Numbered from the stretch's first letter, positions 25,186-37,830 are shown. The stretch: DNA of 64,000 nt from Tamarix chinensis (GCA_030549775.1 CM060174.1:6267391-6331390); one strand, 5' to 3'. Made by a program: numbers and translations. Notes: a model not told the origin generated them from the letters alone.

Positions 25186-26914
25186 AATGATATTGGAAAC
25201 ATCACCTTAATACCATGAATATCACTATGACTACTTTAACATAAACCATGATGGCTACTAAGACTTATTTTGGTTAGTAATGGCATGATTATTTATTTTA
25301 AGAATAATAACCCTACTTTAATTGTAAAACTACTATTATCACTATTAGCCTTAATAATAAATTATGATAAGAGTAGGGTAGGAATAATGACAATATTTGG
25401 TAAGAAAGGGATTAACTCATAGTATTTTCCTCTTATAGGTGAATCAAGTCAAAACCCTAAGGAGGCGTAGGAGCGTGCTCCAAGCTCGGTGTTGTATTAG
25501 GTAAGGATATGGTTAAGGCCTTTTATGTGTTAGAATGTGTTCTATGTGTTGGTTTGATGGATGTGCTTTATATTTCATATTCTATATTATCATGTTCTTG
25601 TGGCAGCTTGCTAAGCATGGAGCTAAGGTGAGTTGCATGTGTTTGTGATATGTGTAATGTGATGTTATTTCTTGTGCTTGAATTGTACTTATGTTATAAT
25701 GCTCCTCATGACATGCATGATAGGAGGTCCTAAGTAGTACGATGTAGTTGTGAGAAAAGAAGGGGAAAAGAAGGTGGAAAGTGAGTTGACTAAAGAATGA
25801 TAATGATTGCTTAATTATCTTATGACCTATAGGTAGAGAAAAAGAGGAATAATGGGAATGAGATTAAGGGAATGGATTTAACATGCATAGGAAGTCTAGA
25901 GTTTGCATGGGATGGTTAGCCTTTGCATGGGGATGAATTTTACGTGGGAAAAGTTAATTTGAGGATCAAGTAAGGTAAGGGAAGTATCGTTAGGGAAATT
26001 AGAGTCCATATGTGAAAAATAGTATGTGGGTTGATATAAGGATGCATGGGGGATTTGACTAGGGTTTTAGGAGGAAACCCTAAATGAGAGAAATATGTAA
26101 AGGAGGAAAATTAATAGAGATGGATAGAATGAGGATAAAAGATGGACGGGGGTGTCATATGGGGGAAAAGTGAATCAAGAGAGAAGATTATATTCGAGTG
26201 TTTAGTAAGTCGCATAAAAGAAAAGAGGAATACTAGGGTTTTTCTGGAGGCTAACTAGGGTTTTGGTGATCATGTGTGGGAGTAGGATAGTGAGGTTGTA
26301 AGGTCAAGTGTGGGTTGAGAGAAGTGATGGTTTTAATAATAAAGAAGAGTTTTGGGTTCATAGTGAGTGGGGAAAAGTTGGGAGGAAGTCCCGAGATCAT
26401 GGGTTGTGTTGGATATATTTGTCATGTGGAAGAAGTGATGGTAAGTAAGAGTGATGAACGAATAATATCGTATTGGGAAAGAGAGTTGCTAGACTTTTGG
26501 AATGGTCGACGAGGGTTTCATGGCCACATATATTATATGGGAAGCAAAATGTAGTACTTGGGGAAGAATCGAGTAAGGTGATAAATTGGAGGAGTATGAT
26601 AGAGGCAGGTTAGGCCATATAGGCCAAATTAGGGTTTCCCTGGAAGAAAATCTTAGAGAGTTATATTAAGTTGATTCAGAAATATAAGAAGTGGACCTCG
26701 GTGTTGAGTAGTCATGGTAATGAGGAAAGAGTGAGGAAGGATATTAGGATGTACTAGAAGAAGTAAAAGTCCCAAGATATGGGACATAATTATCGAAAAG
26801 TCGAGTGAGTCGTGCATGTCTAGTCGGGGTTGTGTATGGAATAAGATACAATAAAACATTAAGCACTTAAATTGAAAGATTATCGAGCCAGAGCCCAGTG
26901 AGGTTATATATTCT

Positions 26915-27440
26915 CCGGTCCACCTGCTATAATAGTTGTCAGGTGCATTTTGTCCTGTTGAGTGATTTTCCGGTCCAGCGGCTATAATAGTGGTCATGTG
27001 CATTTTGCCCTGCTGAGTATTTCCAATCCATCGGCTATAATAGTAGGGGATTCCGGGCTCGATAAACCAAACCTTTTATGGTAATAAATCTTGGAAAGAT
27101 ACTATTTACTATAGTTGAACACCTTGTGAGTCGGGGCCAGTGAGGATGTATATATTTTTTGGTCCACCGACAATAATAGTGGTCAGGTGCGTTCTACCCT
27201 ATGGAGTGTTTCCGGTCCACCGACTATAATAGTGGGGTTCCCGAACTCACGCGGAAATAATATAATAAATGTATGAACCATAAGTATACGGAATGGAATG
27301 ATACTAATCATTTACAGTGGAACACCATGTGAGTCGAGGCTAGTGAGGTTATTATATATTTTTCGGTCTACCGGCTATAATAGTGGTCAGGTACGTTCTG
27401 TCCTGTGGAGGGATTCCGGTCCACCGACTATAATAGTGGG
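26915..27440 (+). repeat. Dyad-motif array of element D, about seven copies
   Basis: Copies of CCGGTCCACCGG plus CTATAATAGTGG, each with one or a few changes, begin near 26915, 26969, 27023, 27160, 27211, 27363 and 27417. Spacers carry TCAGGTGCGTTCTGCCCTG-like words. In D (as in C) a block GAACACCNTGTGAGTCGGGG also recurs inside the array. Confidence 0.85.
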
Positions 27441-27999
27441 GTTCCCGTACGCACATGGAATTATTATAAAAGAGATATAAGGTAAATCACTGGTATAAGT
27501 TCGGCCTAACCTTGTAAATCTTGATTATTGTCTTGTATGTCTTATGAGTTTATTCTCTTGCACCCATATGGTTACCTTACTTAGTACATGACGTACTGAT
27601 CACCCGTGTCATGGGTGCTTCTCATTCCCACGAGCAGAAGACCCATATGAGTTTGTGAAGGTAGGAGATGCCGTCTTTGATGCCTACGACACTTACGAGG
27701 CATCAGGCGAGGCCGAAAGTTGAGCCTAGACTTGTTCTCGGGAATCAAGAGCAACCCGACCGGACTCTGTTTTTCATCTTATTTTACCATGTTTTGTTCT
27801 TATTCTAGTTATGTCATGTCGTACGATGTTTTATGTTTTTGAAAAACTCTAGTCACTTACTTTCTGGGTTGTAATTCTAAAGCACACTCTGATTTTTGTA
27901 TGACTATGAGGTAGTCCTCTCATGGACTCTCATTGTTTTATTAACGACTTATGTTTTTATTATTGACTTGTATTTGACGTTAACCTTGCTTAGCCTTAA

Positions 28000-28045
28000 C
28001 ACTTAGTACTGGAACGGTAGAAGTGAACTGGTCTGGTACTAAGTG
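28000..28045 (+). other. Tail stem-loop of element D
   Basis: CACTTAGTAC (28000-28009) and GTACTAAGTG (28036-28045) are perfect 10-bp inverted repeats around a 26-bp loop, about 100 bp from the element end. Confidence 0.75.
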
Positions 28046-28431
28046 TGGCCGTAATAATCCAAGAATTTACAGTTTTGTTATTTCACTTCTGTCAAACCTT
28101 GTTATTGAAACGAAATTTTTCAGTAGTAAATTTTGGAGGTGTTACATATAAGAAGTGTAGATTATAGACATTTGTTTTGCAAATGATCTTGTTTCCTATA
28201 AGGGCGTTGTGTAGTTAGTAACTTTGGTGCAAAGTAAGGTATAGGAGTTTGTTGGATTTTAGGGTTGAAACCAAACCCTTTAAAGATCAATGCTTATTTT
28301 AGAGAAGTACCCGCACTAATTAAATAACATATCTTGTCCATATTGAAAATTTCTCCCATAGCAAATATGTTGCCCGTGTATCGATTATGGTAATAGTAAT
28401 AATAAATGGGTCATAGAAATTTGATATCATC

Positions 28432-28944
28432 TAGGGATGTAAACGTGGTAGATTTTATTCGAAACCAGATGGATTTTATCTAACAGATACTTAAACGGAT
28501 ATGGATAAACGGATACGGATATGGATATAGAGGATGGAAAAAAATGCCCATCTGGTTCGAGTACGGATATGGGTATGGAATATCCATACCAGTACTTGTA
28601 ATCATACTCGTATCCATATCCGTATCCATTTACCCAATATATAACTACCACTTTACCCTTAATTTTAAAATAAATATAGTATAAATTAAGGTTAAGATTA
28701 TCATTTGGCTTAACTCTAAATGGGTTTATCCATTGGATAACGGATTTATCCACTGGATAATATCCATTAATTGGTAAACAAATAATCTATCAGGTAATAG
28801 ATATCTAACAAATACGGATATGGATATGGATGTGTTAGCGGATACCCATTCGGGTACGGGTATGGATTCAGGTACGGAATTTCTATCGGGTACGCATACA
28901 TATATGGTTATACTAGCCCCGAACCCACCCCATTTACATTTCTA
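28432..28944. mobile_element. Probable hAT-type MITE (TAGGGATGTAAAC family)
   Basis: The left end TAGGGATGTAAACG and the right end CATTTACATTTCTA are imperfect inverted repeats. The interior is full of GGATATGGATA and GGATACGGATATGG words and has no coding capacity. This layout is typical of short non-autonomous plant hAT elements. Flanking 8-mers (GATATCAT, AATATTAT) agree only partly, so the target duplication is eroded or the boundary is slightly off. Confidence 0.6.
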
Positions 28945-29739
28945 ATATTATCTTATTACGTGGGAATTTATTAGAAGTTCCACCAATTAGATTGGCATGA
29001 AGAGTCCATCAGTGTGCAAACTACGTGAATTGAAATAGCAAAACTTTGCCCAGTGAACGTATTGGAAATGAAGAGAGTCAGTGAGTAGAAATAGTACTTA
29101 GTTTATTTTTCAGTGTTTGAACTGTACTAAATATTTATATATATAGCAAAAATCATCCCCAACTACAACCATTAATTCCTTAAGAATTGGTTCACCAACT
29201 ACGCATACAGAATGTGTGTTAGAATTGTTCAAAGTGGAGCGGGAATAGAAACGATTAAAGATCGAGGAAGAAGAGAAGGTTGAAAATAAATTTTTAGTAA
29301 AAAAAATGTGGGTTTGGGCTTGCGAAAACCCATACCTATTTGAATAGCCAGCTGGCAGGAAAGCGATGGGTATGCGTGCATGTAGTATTAGGTTTTTAAT
29401 CCATCACTACTACAAAATAACCCATATTAATAACTCAAACACCAATGTGGATAGAAGAGTATTTAAGTTGAAGAAAGTTTTTTCTTCTGACCAATTTAGG
29501 ATAAGGAAAAACTCACTTAAAAAGCCTATTACTTTGCCATCATCCAACATATATTTGATCTAACTAGTTTGAAAGTTAATTAAAGTCTTATAAATTATAA
29601 GCTTTTTAAAGTAGTTTTTTATATAAAAAAAACTTAAAGGTTAGTAAAAAGTTATTTTCCAAATCAATTTTTTTAATAAAATAAATTAATTTTGAAAAAA
29701 TTAGTTTTACTTAATTTTTATCTTGCCAAACTAAAATAT

Positions 29740-29785
29740 AAGAGGCACCAACCAACGAATCAAACACAAGCCAATCAATTCATAC
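29740..29785 (+). repeat. Duplicated segment, distal copy
   Basis: GAGGCACCAACCAACGAAT then AAACACAAGCCAATCAATTC matches 32464-32508 with few changes. The proximal copy lies about 300 bp before the GDT1-like start codon, so promoter-flank sequence has been copied about 2.7 kb away. Confidence 0.75.
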
Positions 29786-30297
29786 ACTCGTCTGACTATT
29801 CAATCAATGCCTTCGAAAGTGGACCACGAATTAAACCAAAAAGAGTATCTTGCTTCAACTAATCTTATCGTAATTCAAATATTTTATGTTATAGTTCAAA
29901 ATTACTTAATTAATATATACTAAATGTACGTAATAGGTTACATGATGAAGAATTATCATTTATAATCGAAGACCCTAGATTCATTCCACATGAACAGTTC
30001 TTTTCTTTCATGGAAAAACGAGAGAATAGGCTACATTAATATTAATTAAAAAAATGGGTAAAAACTGAGCAGTTCAATCAATTTTAACATATTTAACTAT
30101 ATTTAGTAATGTTGTTGAAGGATTACACCGAGATTAAATCACGGTTATCCAGATAGTTTGAACAATTATAATTATTGAAATGTAATATATTTTTAGTTAT
30201 ATTGGTTAAACCGATCCATACGATTTGGCTTCCACGACAGTTATCAATACAAATCTGCTCGATTTAGAAAACCACTTGGGGTATGTGACAAGGATAT

Positions 30298-30960
30298 TTA
30301 AATGCAGTACTAGGATTTGATCCTTAAGCCGAACATGATAATCCAAAGACAAACGTCAGCTAATTAATAGATCTCAAAACATGTGCACACCCATAAGAAG
30401 ACATGTGAGGAAACTTCCTTGGCAACCGCTAAGGACTATGATCATGATCTAAATGTTGATGTTTTTTGTTTGTAATTTTACGGCAAGAGTTTAGTCTTTT
30501 ACATGGTATATTTTGTTTGTTAGTTCCTTATTTTTGGGCACAAAGATAAAATATCTTCTTATATATATAATTTCAAAGCTAAATAATGACTTTATTTTGT
30601 ATTTACATATATGGTATGGTAATGTTGCGTACAAACCATTATTTGGGTATCATAATTACCATAAAAATATATAATATATTAATAGAGAAATTTAAACATA
30701 AAATCTTTAATACCTCAAATTTCAATCTTAACCATTTAAGATATGTTGTTCAATATCTTATAACACCTTTATTTATTAAATATAAAATAAAAATTAATTT
30801 TTAATGTACTAAATAATTCCTTTAACATTCATTAAGCCATAGAAGTCATGGAATGAATGAGTGGAAATTCAATTAAAGAATCATTGTTGATATGATTTAT
30901 TTCATTTAAAAAGGTTTTACTTTCACACAATTTAAAATGATAATATACTAAAATTAAATC
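30298..30960 (+). repeat. Dispersed repeat, copy 2
   Basis: Partner of 21483-22460, with strong matches at GTACTAGGATTTGATCC, ATCTCAAAACATGTGCACA, CCATAAGAAGACATG and GGAAACTTCCTTGGCAA. Both copies are in the same orientation. Confidence 0.6.
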
Positions 30961-31670
30961 ATATATATATTGATATTTTAAGATATATGTTTCATTCTTA
31001 TTTTATTATTTAAATTTAAATTATTTTATTACAATTATGAAGAAAATAAGTTTATTCATATTTTTTTAGAGAAGAATATATCCTTCACTTAAAATATGAT
31101 GGATCTATAAATAATGTAATTGCAAACAATGTCTTCACCGTCGATATCATAGTGTATATTTGAAATTAGCTTAAAAGATAGGCAAAAGCTTATAAACTAT
31201 AGATAATTTGAAATTAATTTTTTTAAATATAGCTTATAAACATTAGTAAAAATTTACTGACTAATTAAATTTTTTTATAAGCAAATAATATTAATAAAAT
31301 AAAAGTTAGCTTATAAGCTATATTTGGCATTGCTAAACATACTAATAATCTATTAGCTTTCAATGGTTGATAAAGTTCTTTCTTGAAAAGGAATGACGCT
31401 ATCCATCCAAATTCAAAATAATTTTATTTTTAATTGATAATTAATTATGAAAAATTAAAAATAATACAAAATACAATATAGCATAAAAAAGTATAAAAAA
31501 GTATTTTATAATAATAATAATGACGACGACGATGATACTAATAATAAAGTTATTATACCTTTTATATCATAATTTTCTTTTCCTTTACATTATTTCTAAT
31601 TTATAATACTTAATTATTAAAAAATAAAATAAAAAATAGTGTATGAATATACATATTTTTAGATGATTTT

Positions 31671-32095
31671 ATTTTTTAGTTTGGTTTTTATTTTGGGGTA
31701 TAGTATTATTAGTTGAAAAGCAATATTCATTTTCCATAATATAATTTTTATTTATTTATTTATTATTCTTAGAGAAGCTATAGAAATAAGGAATGAAAAG
31801 ATAATGATCTTATTTGGTAAAGAACAATTTGAAGAGCTTTCAACAGTTTTGAGATATATTAGAAGTTTGAAAATTTTGAAAAATTTTATTTTTTAGTTTG
31901 GTTTTTAAGTTGAGGTATAGTATTATTAGTTGAAAAGCAATATTCATTTTCTATAGTATAATTTTTATTTATTTATTTATTATTATTATTATTAGAGAAG
32001 CTATGGAAATAAGGAATGAAAAGATAATGATCCTATTTGGTAAAGAACAATTTAAAGAGCTTTCAATAGTTTTGAGATATATTAAAAGTTTGATT
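31671..32095 (+). repeat. 217-bp tandem duplication
   Basis: The unit starting ATTTTTTAGTTTGGTTTTT at 31671 repeats at 31888. Both units contain GTATAGTATTATTAGTTGAA, GAAAAGATAATGATC and TTTGAGATATATTA. The few differences include a short ATT-run length change. Confidence 0.88.
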
Positions 32096-32668
32096 ATATT
32101 GAACTTTTAATTTTAGTATTTAGTAAAGAAAATTTTCTATTAACAATAGGGGATAAAAAAATTATTTTCAAAAAGATCAAAATAAGAGCATTTTAGATTA
32201 ATTTATTTATATTTTTAATCCGTTAATAACTACCATAACTATTAAATATTATTAAATATTTTTATATAAATAATTAATATCATCTTATAGTTAAATTAGT
32301 TAATATAATCCAATATCAACTAATCATTAATATAATCAATTAATTATTATAAAATATAATCTAATTGTCAAACAGGACCAAAGTATCGCAGTCGAATGAT
32401 TTGGAGGGCAGCTATAGTCGTTGCCTTTGTGGCCTTTCGATTGGAGTAGTAGGGCTGTAGGAAGAGGCACCAACCAACGAATTAAACAGAAGCGAATCAA
32501 TTCAACCACACATCGACGCAAATAAAGAAATGTTTATAAGATGCCCGGCTCTCCGTTTGTCCCTTCTGCAACCCTTTTTCGCCAACAATTTTCAGACTCC
32601 TCTTTCCTACGTGCAGGCGCAGCTCACCGTACTTCCCTTCTCCGACTCCCCTCTAGGCTCTACTACTC

Positions 32669-32695
32669 AAGAGTCAAGAGTCAAGAGTCAGAGAG

Positions 32696-32727
<32 letters not shown>
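32669..32727 (+). repeat. AGAGTCA tandem plus (GA)n microsatellite in the 5' leader
   Basis: Three AAGAGTC-like units pass into an interrupted (GA)n run (32691-32727) about 80-110 bp before the GDT1-like start codon. GA/CT runs are common in plant 5' leaders; here it probably lies in the 5'-UTR. Confidence 0.85.
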
Positions 32728-32731
<4 letters not shown>

Positions 32732-32803
32732 CTAAAACTCCTCGACCTTTCTGCGTCTGTATCGCTCTGCAACTCCTGCAAATCTGAATTCTATTGATCA
32801 AAT

Positions 32804-35800
32804 ATGACGCTCTCGGTTGTTCAGGTGGTTCAATTTTCAAATTACGCTCTAGTTTTATACAACAAATTTTGATCTTTGATTCGAACTTGCGGCATTCGAT
32901 TGGACTTCTGATCTTTTTTTTTTCCCGGTGGGTTATGACTGTCTAAAATTAGGGGTTCACCAAGTCATTAGCCATGACTGTGTTGTCTGAGATCGGTGAT
33001 AAGACGTTCATTGCAGCTGCTGTGAGTAGTTTTTCCAGTTTCAGTTCTCAATCTTCTCGATTTCGCATTCGAATTGTTGATTCTTATTATAACATTATAT
33101 CAGATTGAATTCTGATGATTTTGCCTTTCTGGCTCTTCTATTTTATTGAGGAGGAAAGTTAGTTTTCGGTGGATTCTAGGCTTTTCTTTTATTTTTCTCT
33201 CTGGTCATGAATTGTTTAATTTTTTCAATTTTCTATCAGTGTTATAATCTCGTAGCTAAACTCTTATGGAGAGACGGGCGAATTTAGTACTCTTGGTTTT
33301 TATTTGACGTACATTTGGGAACTGAACCCGATAACAACACTCCATTCCATATCTTCGTTGACTTCTTCTTCATCTTTTTTTTTTTTTTTTCCTCTCTTCT
33401 TCTTCTCTTTTTACTGAGGACTTTCTAAGAACCATAACAACCCAAGAAATTGCTACAAATTTTAGCTACTTCATCTGTGTATTCCTACTTCTGCTTGCGA
33501 CGAGATATTTATGTTTCCTGTTGGGAGATACCCGAACAAATTGATTCCATAGTGCACTTCAAATGAAGTTTTATTTTTATATTTTATTTTTATTCTTTTA
33601 AAATATGCTCTTTGGTGGAATATGATTCCTTCCAAACTCTTTATTAGCTGGATTACTGTCATTAGTACTCCTTGAAGAGGATAGAGTATCCGTAAAATTT
33701 GATATATTTATGTCGCGGAGATGAATATGTTCTTAGAGCACTGATCTTGTGATTTGCTATACGGTGGAATTAATGGGACGCTATGGATAATTTGACGGAA
33801 CATCTTTGTTTTCCTGATGTTCTGAGATATTCCCATACTGATTTGGCTTGGTCTTCTAATACTTGAGCTTTATTAATTATGATCCTCCACATGATTTGGA
33901 TTTGCAAGGAATGACATATAATATGGGTAATTCATTTATGCATTGAGGCCTTATTTAAGGTGCTTCGGAACTGGTAATTAGGTATCAGCATCAACTTGAT
34001 CACTGTCTTTGACTCTGCTTTTTGTTGTGCCATCTAATATCCGAATAAAATTTCAGCACATAAACTTTGTAGTGGATGACATAACAAGTATGCTTGTGAG
34101 TGACAGGAACTAGATTCATTTGCTTGAAGACGTTGCTCCATATAAGACTACATATTAGTAAACAAAATATGATGAGTTAGTGAGGATACCAGAATAATCG
34201 GTGCCTCGATAGTGTTCTGATTCTTTTGATATTAATCTGTACTTGGCTTCATTCCATTACATTGATACAAGTTATGGACCTTGTATTTCTGTTTTTTCTT
34301 ATTCTTTTTCTTCATTATAGTCTCTTTCTGCTTAATCACTAAATCTATCTGATGATTTGTTGCAATTTTAAGATCCTTGCTATGCGCCACCCACGGAGAC
34401 TTGTCCTCACAGGTTGTCTATCAGCTCTGATTGTAAGTTATCATCTTTGCCTGCTGCATGATTCATGAATTTTTACTGCATGTTCTCCTGAGGTCCCATG
34501 ACTTACATGACACTTGTTTAGGTGATGACTATTCTGTCAGCGGTTGTTGGGTGGGCAGCTCCTAATTTGGTAAGGCATCATGCTAATTGGATATGCTTGT
34601 CTTGTGTTGACCTCACAGCTGAAGGCTGATCAACAGCTTCTATCTGATGGTTCTCTTTCTCTGGCACCCTATGTGTGCATATCTATATCTGAAATTGCTT
34701 TTTAATTGAATTTTTATGGGTTTGTGTGGTTATTAATTACTCAAGATCTCACGTTGGTGGACTCATCATATAACAACAGTGTTGTTCTTTGTGTTTGGAC
34801 TGTGGTCGTTGTGGGATGCCTTTCATGAAGGAGGGTAATGGCTCTTTCTTGTCTGTACTGTCATTGCTATTATGGTCTTTCCATTTTATACTCACTGAAT
34901 TCATTTTATTTTTCAAGGGAGTCTGAGGAATTGCTTGAAGTTGAAAAGAAACTGGTTGGTAATTCATTTCTTTATATTGCTTTTTGTCCGGAAATCTCTA
35001 TTTATGCTTTATGCATGATATCTTTGTTTGATCAGGTTGATGACTGGAAGGATAATAAAGGCGTGTCAAAAGAAGGCAGCAAGGTAATATGAATGCATAT
35101 TCTATAGATATTCTTACCTCTTGGACATGCACCGTCTAGTATTAAGTTATATTGGCTTGTAATACCTTTTCAAATTTCTGAAGGTTGCCATTTTCCCATC
35201 CCACTAGGTGACTATGAAACTCTTTTTTGTTGTGATTTAAATGGGTCACACATGCACTTGCTGATATGTGTTCCTTCATTCCTCGAGGTCTTTGCCTTTG
35301 TACTGATTGAAACTGCCTAGAATTACCATTTCATTTTCCATGGTTGATAGTTGATGTCAGTGGATGCCCACTATAGTGCATGGAAATGGGATCCGGAACG
35401 TATTGAAATGGGGAAATGGCAACTCTATAAATCTACTGAACAAAAACCGAGGAGAAATATAGAACAATATTAACGATATAAATACAGAAATGTATTTTGT
35501 AATGATTTTATAAACCAAATTAAAGTATTATCCAAAACAATATATACCATTGGATAAATCTGTCAGGGAGAGGATTTAGGGTTATAAAACTGCAACTTGG
35601 AGTAGAGGGGCTGGCTGAAAATTCACAATTTCGGACCATGTCAGTGACATCCTCTTGACACCCTGACAGTGCAACACAGTGCCATAGCAGGTGTCACGGG
35701 AGGGAGCCAGAAGAAGCAAGGTGCAAGCAAGGGAAGGCGCTGGGGAGAGAGAGAGTGAGCTCATAGACCGGAGAGTTTTGGTTCGCTGTTGGTGCCTGCT

Positions 35801-37830
35801 GTTCAAGGTGCAGCAGCCACAGCCACACATAAGTGGAGTTTCAGCATATGTCTGTTAGAAACTTAGAATGTTGTCAGCAGCAGGTGCAGCATTTATACTG
35901 TAGTAGGAGCAATGAGTATCACAGAAAATGAGAGAGATGCATAGTGGAGAGTAGGGGCTGTAGTGGTTAGTCATCATCCACAGTGACCTCTGTCGGCTTC
36001 AGAACGTCCTTATATCTATGTTTTTTTTTTTCGTAGTGTGCAACACAGCGTTTTTAGCCAAAAATAATGAAATATAGGCTATGGTCAAGACAGAATGAAT
36101 TAATTCTTTCAGGATGTGATCCTTGATTCAGTTACTCTTCTCTTGTCTTATTATATTTTGAGGTGCAAAGGGTTAGACACTTTCCAGTTTACATTCGTGA
36201 AATGGATTCCCAAAACGTTCAAGTTTAGATTTTCTGTACTCTGCTTGACGCGACACATCCATCAAGAAGAAAGATAATTTCACTGTAAACAATGTGCTAT
36301 TTTACCAAAATTTAATTCTTAGAGGAATTGTCTTTATGTAATGTGCTTTTCTGACCCATAGGACCTGGCAATTCGATGCGGTAATGTCATGTTTGAAGAA
36401 TGAGTAAGTTATTTATACTTTGATAGCAATTAGAAGTGAGATGTCAGTGCATATGACCCCCAGTCCTCTTTTAGAATATGTATTTGCCTTTAGTTGATGC
36501 TCTCGATGTGCTAGGATGTGATGTGGCAGCGAATATGGCTTGCATGTGTCAATCTAAATTGATCCCTGGATGAATTTGATCCTCGTGCACGATACATAGA
36601 ATGAAATGTAATATATCTTTATACAGCTACCCTGAAATCTTTTTGGCTCCAATTTATGTTTCAGGATGCTGATGACTTGAAAAAGCACAAGAGGCCATTT
36701 CTTGCGCAATTCTTTTCACCCATCCTTTTGCAGGTGGCGATTCCTGGTTTTATTTATTTAAATTTTGTGTAGTCTGTGAATGTTACTAAATATTTTTGCT
36801 GTGTCATTTATTGCTTTTCCGTTAATGCAGGCATTTTCAATTACGTTCTTTGGTGAATGGGGTGATAAGAGTCAGGTAAGCTTCCTGATATGTATATAGG
36901 TGTGAAATATAGTCTCACTTATACTATTTGCTCTTCACCATTTTTCGCAGGCATTATTTTACGATATCTTGGCTTTATTACACTCATGCTGTGTATACTA
37001 TGGTTTCAGCTAGCTACCATTGGTCTTGCTGCGGATGAGAATCCTTTTGGCGTAGTTCTTGGTGGAATAGTGTAAGTCATAAGTTCATGACCTGCCGTTC
37101 GTATGGTTATGTTTCAGTATTTGGAATGTTGTTGAGTTTTTAGTCCGTCGTATCCCATGCACGAGATCCTCAAGGACTGATAAAGCAAGAGAATGCACTC
37201 GCATCGTTCTTATCTTTGTCATGTTTAGAGGATCCTCAATCGTTTGGCTTCTCGTTATTTTCCTTTAAATTCGTTTTAACCAATATTGAAACTATTTCCC
37301 CGTTTTCTTTCAAGGGCTCAATCATTGTGTACCACTGCTGCTGTGGTGGGCGGAAAGAGCTTGGCCTCTCAAATATCTGAAAAGATGGTAAGTATTATTG
37401 TACAATTTTGCGGCTATATCTTCAGCGATGTTGAACATTGACATGGACGGAAAAATGGAGACGGTGATGTTTTTAAAATGTTATTTTAAAAAAAATTAAA
37501 AAACGGGGTGCAGAAAATATAAAAAAAAAAAATATATATATATATATATATATTTTAAAATAGATCAAATTTATTAAAATTAAGATTTTTTTTATAAAAA
37601 ATTACTACCTATATTAGTTAATTTTAATTATTAATGTTTTTTAATAATAAATTAATTAAATATTTTTATTATTAATTCTGACACTAAAAAAAAATATTTT
37701 TGAAACGGGAAGCGAGTGTCGGATACTGTACCATTTGAATTTCTTTCCCTTTGTGCAGATTGCGCTAGCTGGTGGGGTTCTTTTCATCATTTTTGGCATC
37801 CAGTCGTTCCTTTCAACTGTCGACTCATGA
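32804..37830 (+). CDS. GDT1-like: GDT1-like protein (UPF0016/TMEM165 family), Mn2+/Ca2+ transporter, 12 exons
   Basis: GDT1/TMEM165-family integral membrane protein; the short plant forms (GDT1-like 4/5, also called PML4/5) act in the secretory pathway as Mn2+/Ca2+ importers. Coding exons: 32804-32824, 32953-33021, 34373-34432, 34522-34569, 34746-34834, 34918-34954, 35036-35083, 36665-36733, 36831-36875, 37010-37071, 37315-37387 and 37759-37830; together 230 residues plus stop, the usual length. The two diagnostic cation-binding motifs are present: EIGDKT (20-25) and EWGDKS (156-161), each in a membrane helix, separated by a charged loop (about 93-134). There are six to seven hydrophobic segments and no long targeting peptide. 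All frames join without a break. The exon 6 donor (CTG/GTTGGT) is the weakest, but using the nearby GTAAT would create a stop. A small 3'-UTR intron (37852-37953) is possible. Placement in the PML4/5 subgroup rests on length and recalled similarity. Confidence 0.95.

Larger units (their letters stand above)
23054..28146 (+). mobile_element. Element D: large TG...CA LTR-like element
   Basis: It starts TGAAAAACCCCGAAACCC and ends AATTTTGGAGGTGTTACA, with perfect 5-bp duplications TATAA (23049-23053 and 28147-28151). Length 5093 bp. It follows the same order as C: AT-rich lead with a (TA)n run, pyrimidine/GC-rich block (23380-24530) with TATA box, simple-repeat array, purine-rich segment (about 25740-26660, sharing phrases such as TTGCATGGG and TTTACGTGRGAAAAG with C), dyad-motif array, tail stem-loop. 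No retroviral-type genes were found. It is probably a solo LTR of the same family. Confidence 0.82.
28945..32529. other. Gene-free stretch upstream of the GDT1-like gene
   Basis: AT-rich DNA without a supportable gene. It holds a copy of the dispersed repeat (30298-30960), a 217-bp tandem duplication (31671-32095) and a short duplicated segment (29740-29785) whose partner lies just upstream of the GDT1-like gene. The proximal 200-300 bp must include that gene's promoter, but no convincing TATA box was picked out. Confidence 0.55.

Noticed and set aside
34838..35092. 84-codon frame containing the EELLEVEKK segment
   Set aside because: It reads through introns 5 and 6 of the GDT1-like gene; only 34918-34954 and 35036-35083 are coding.
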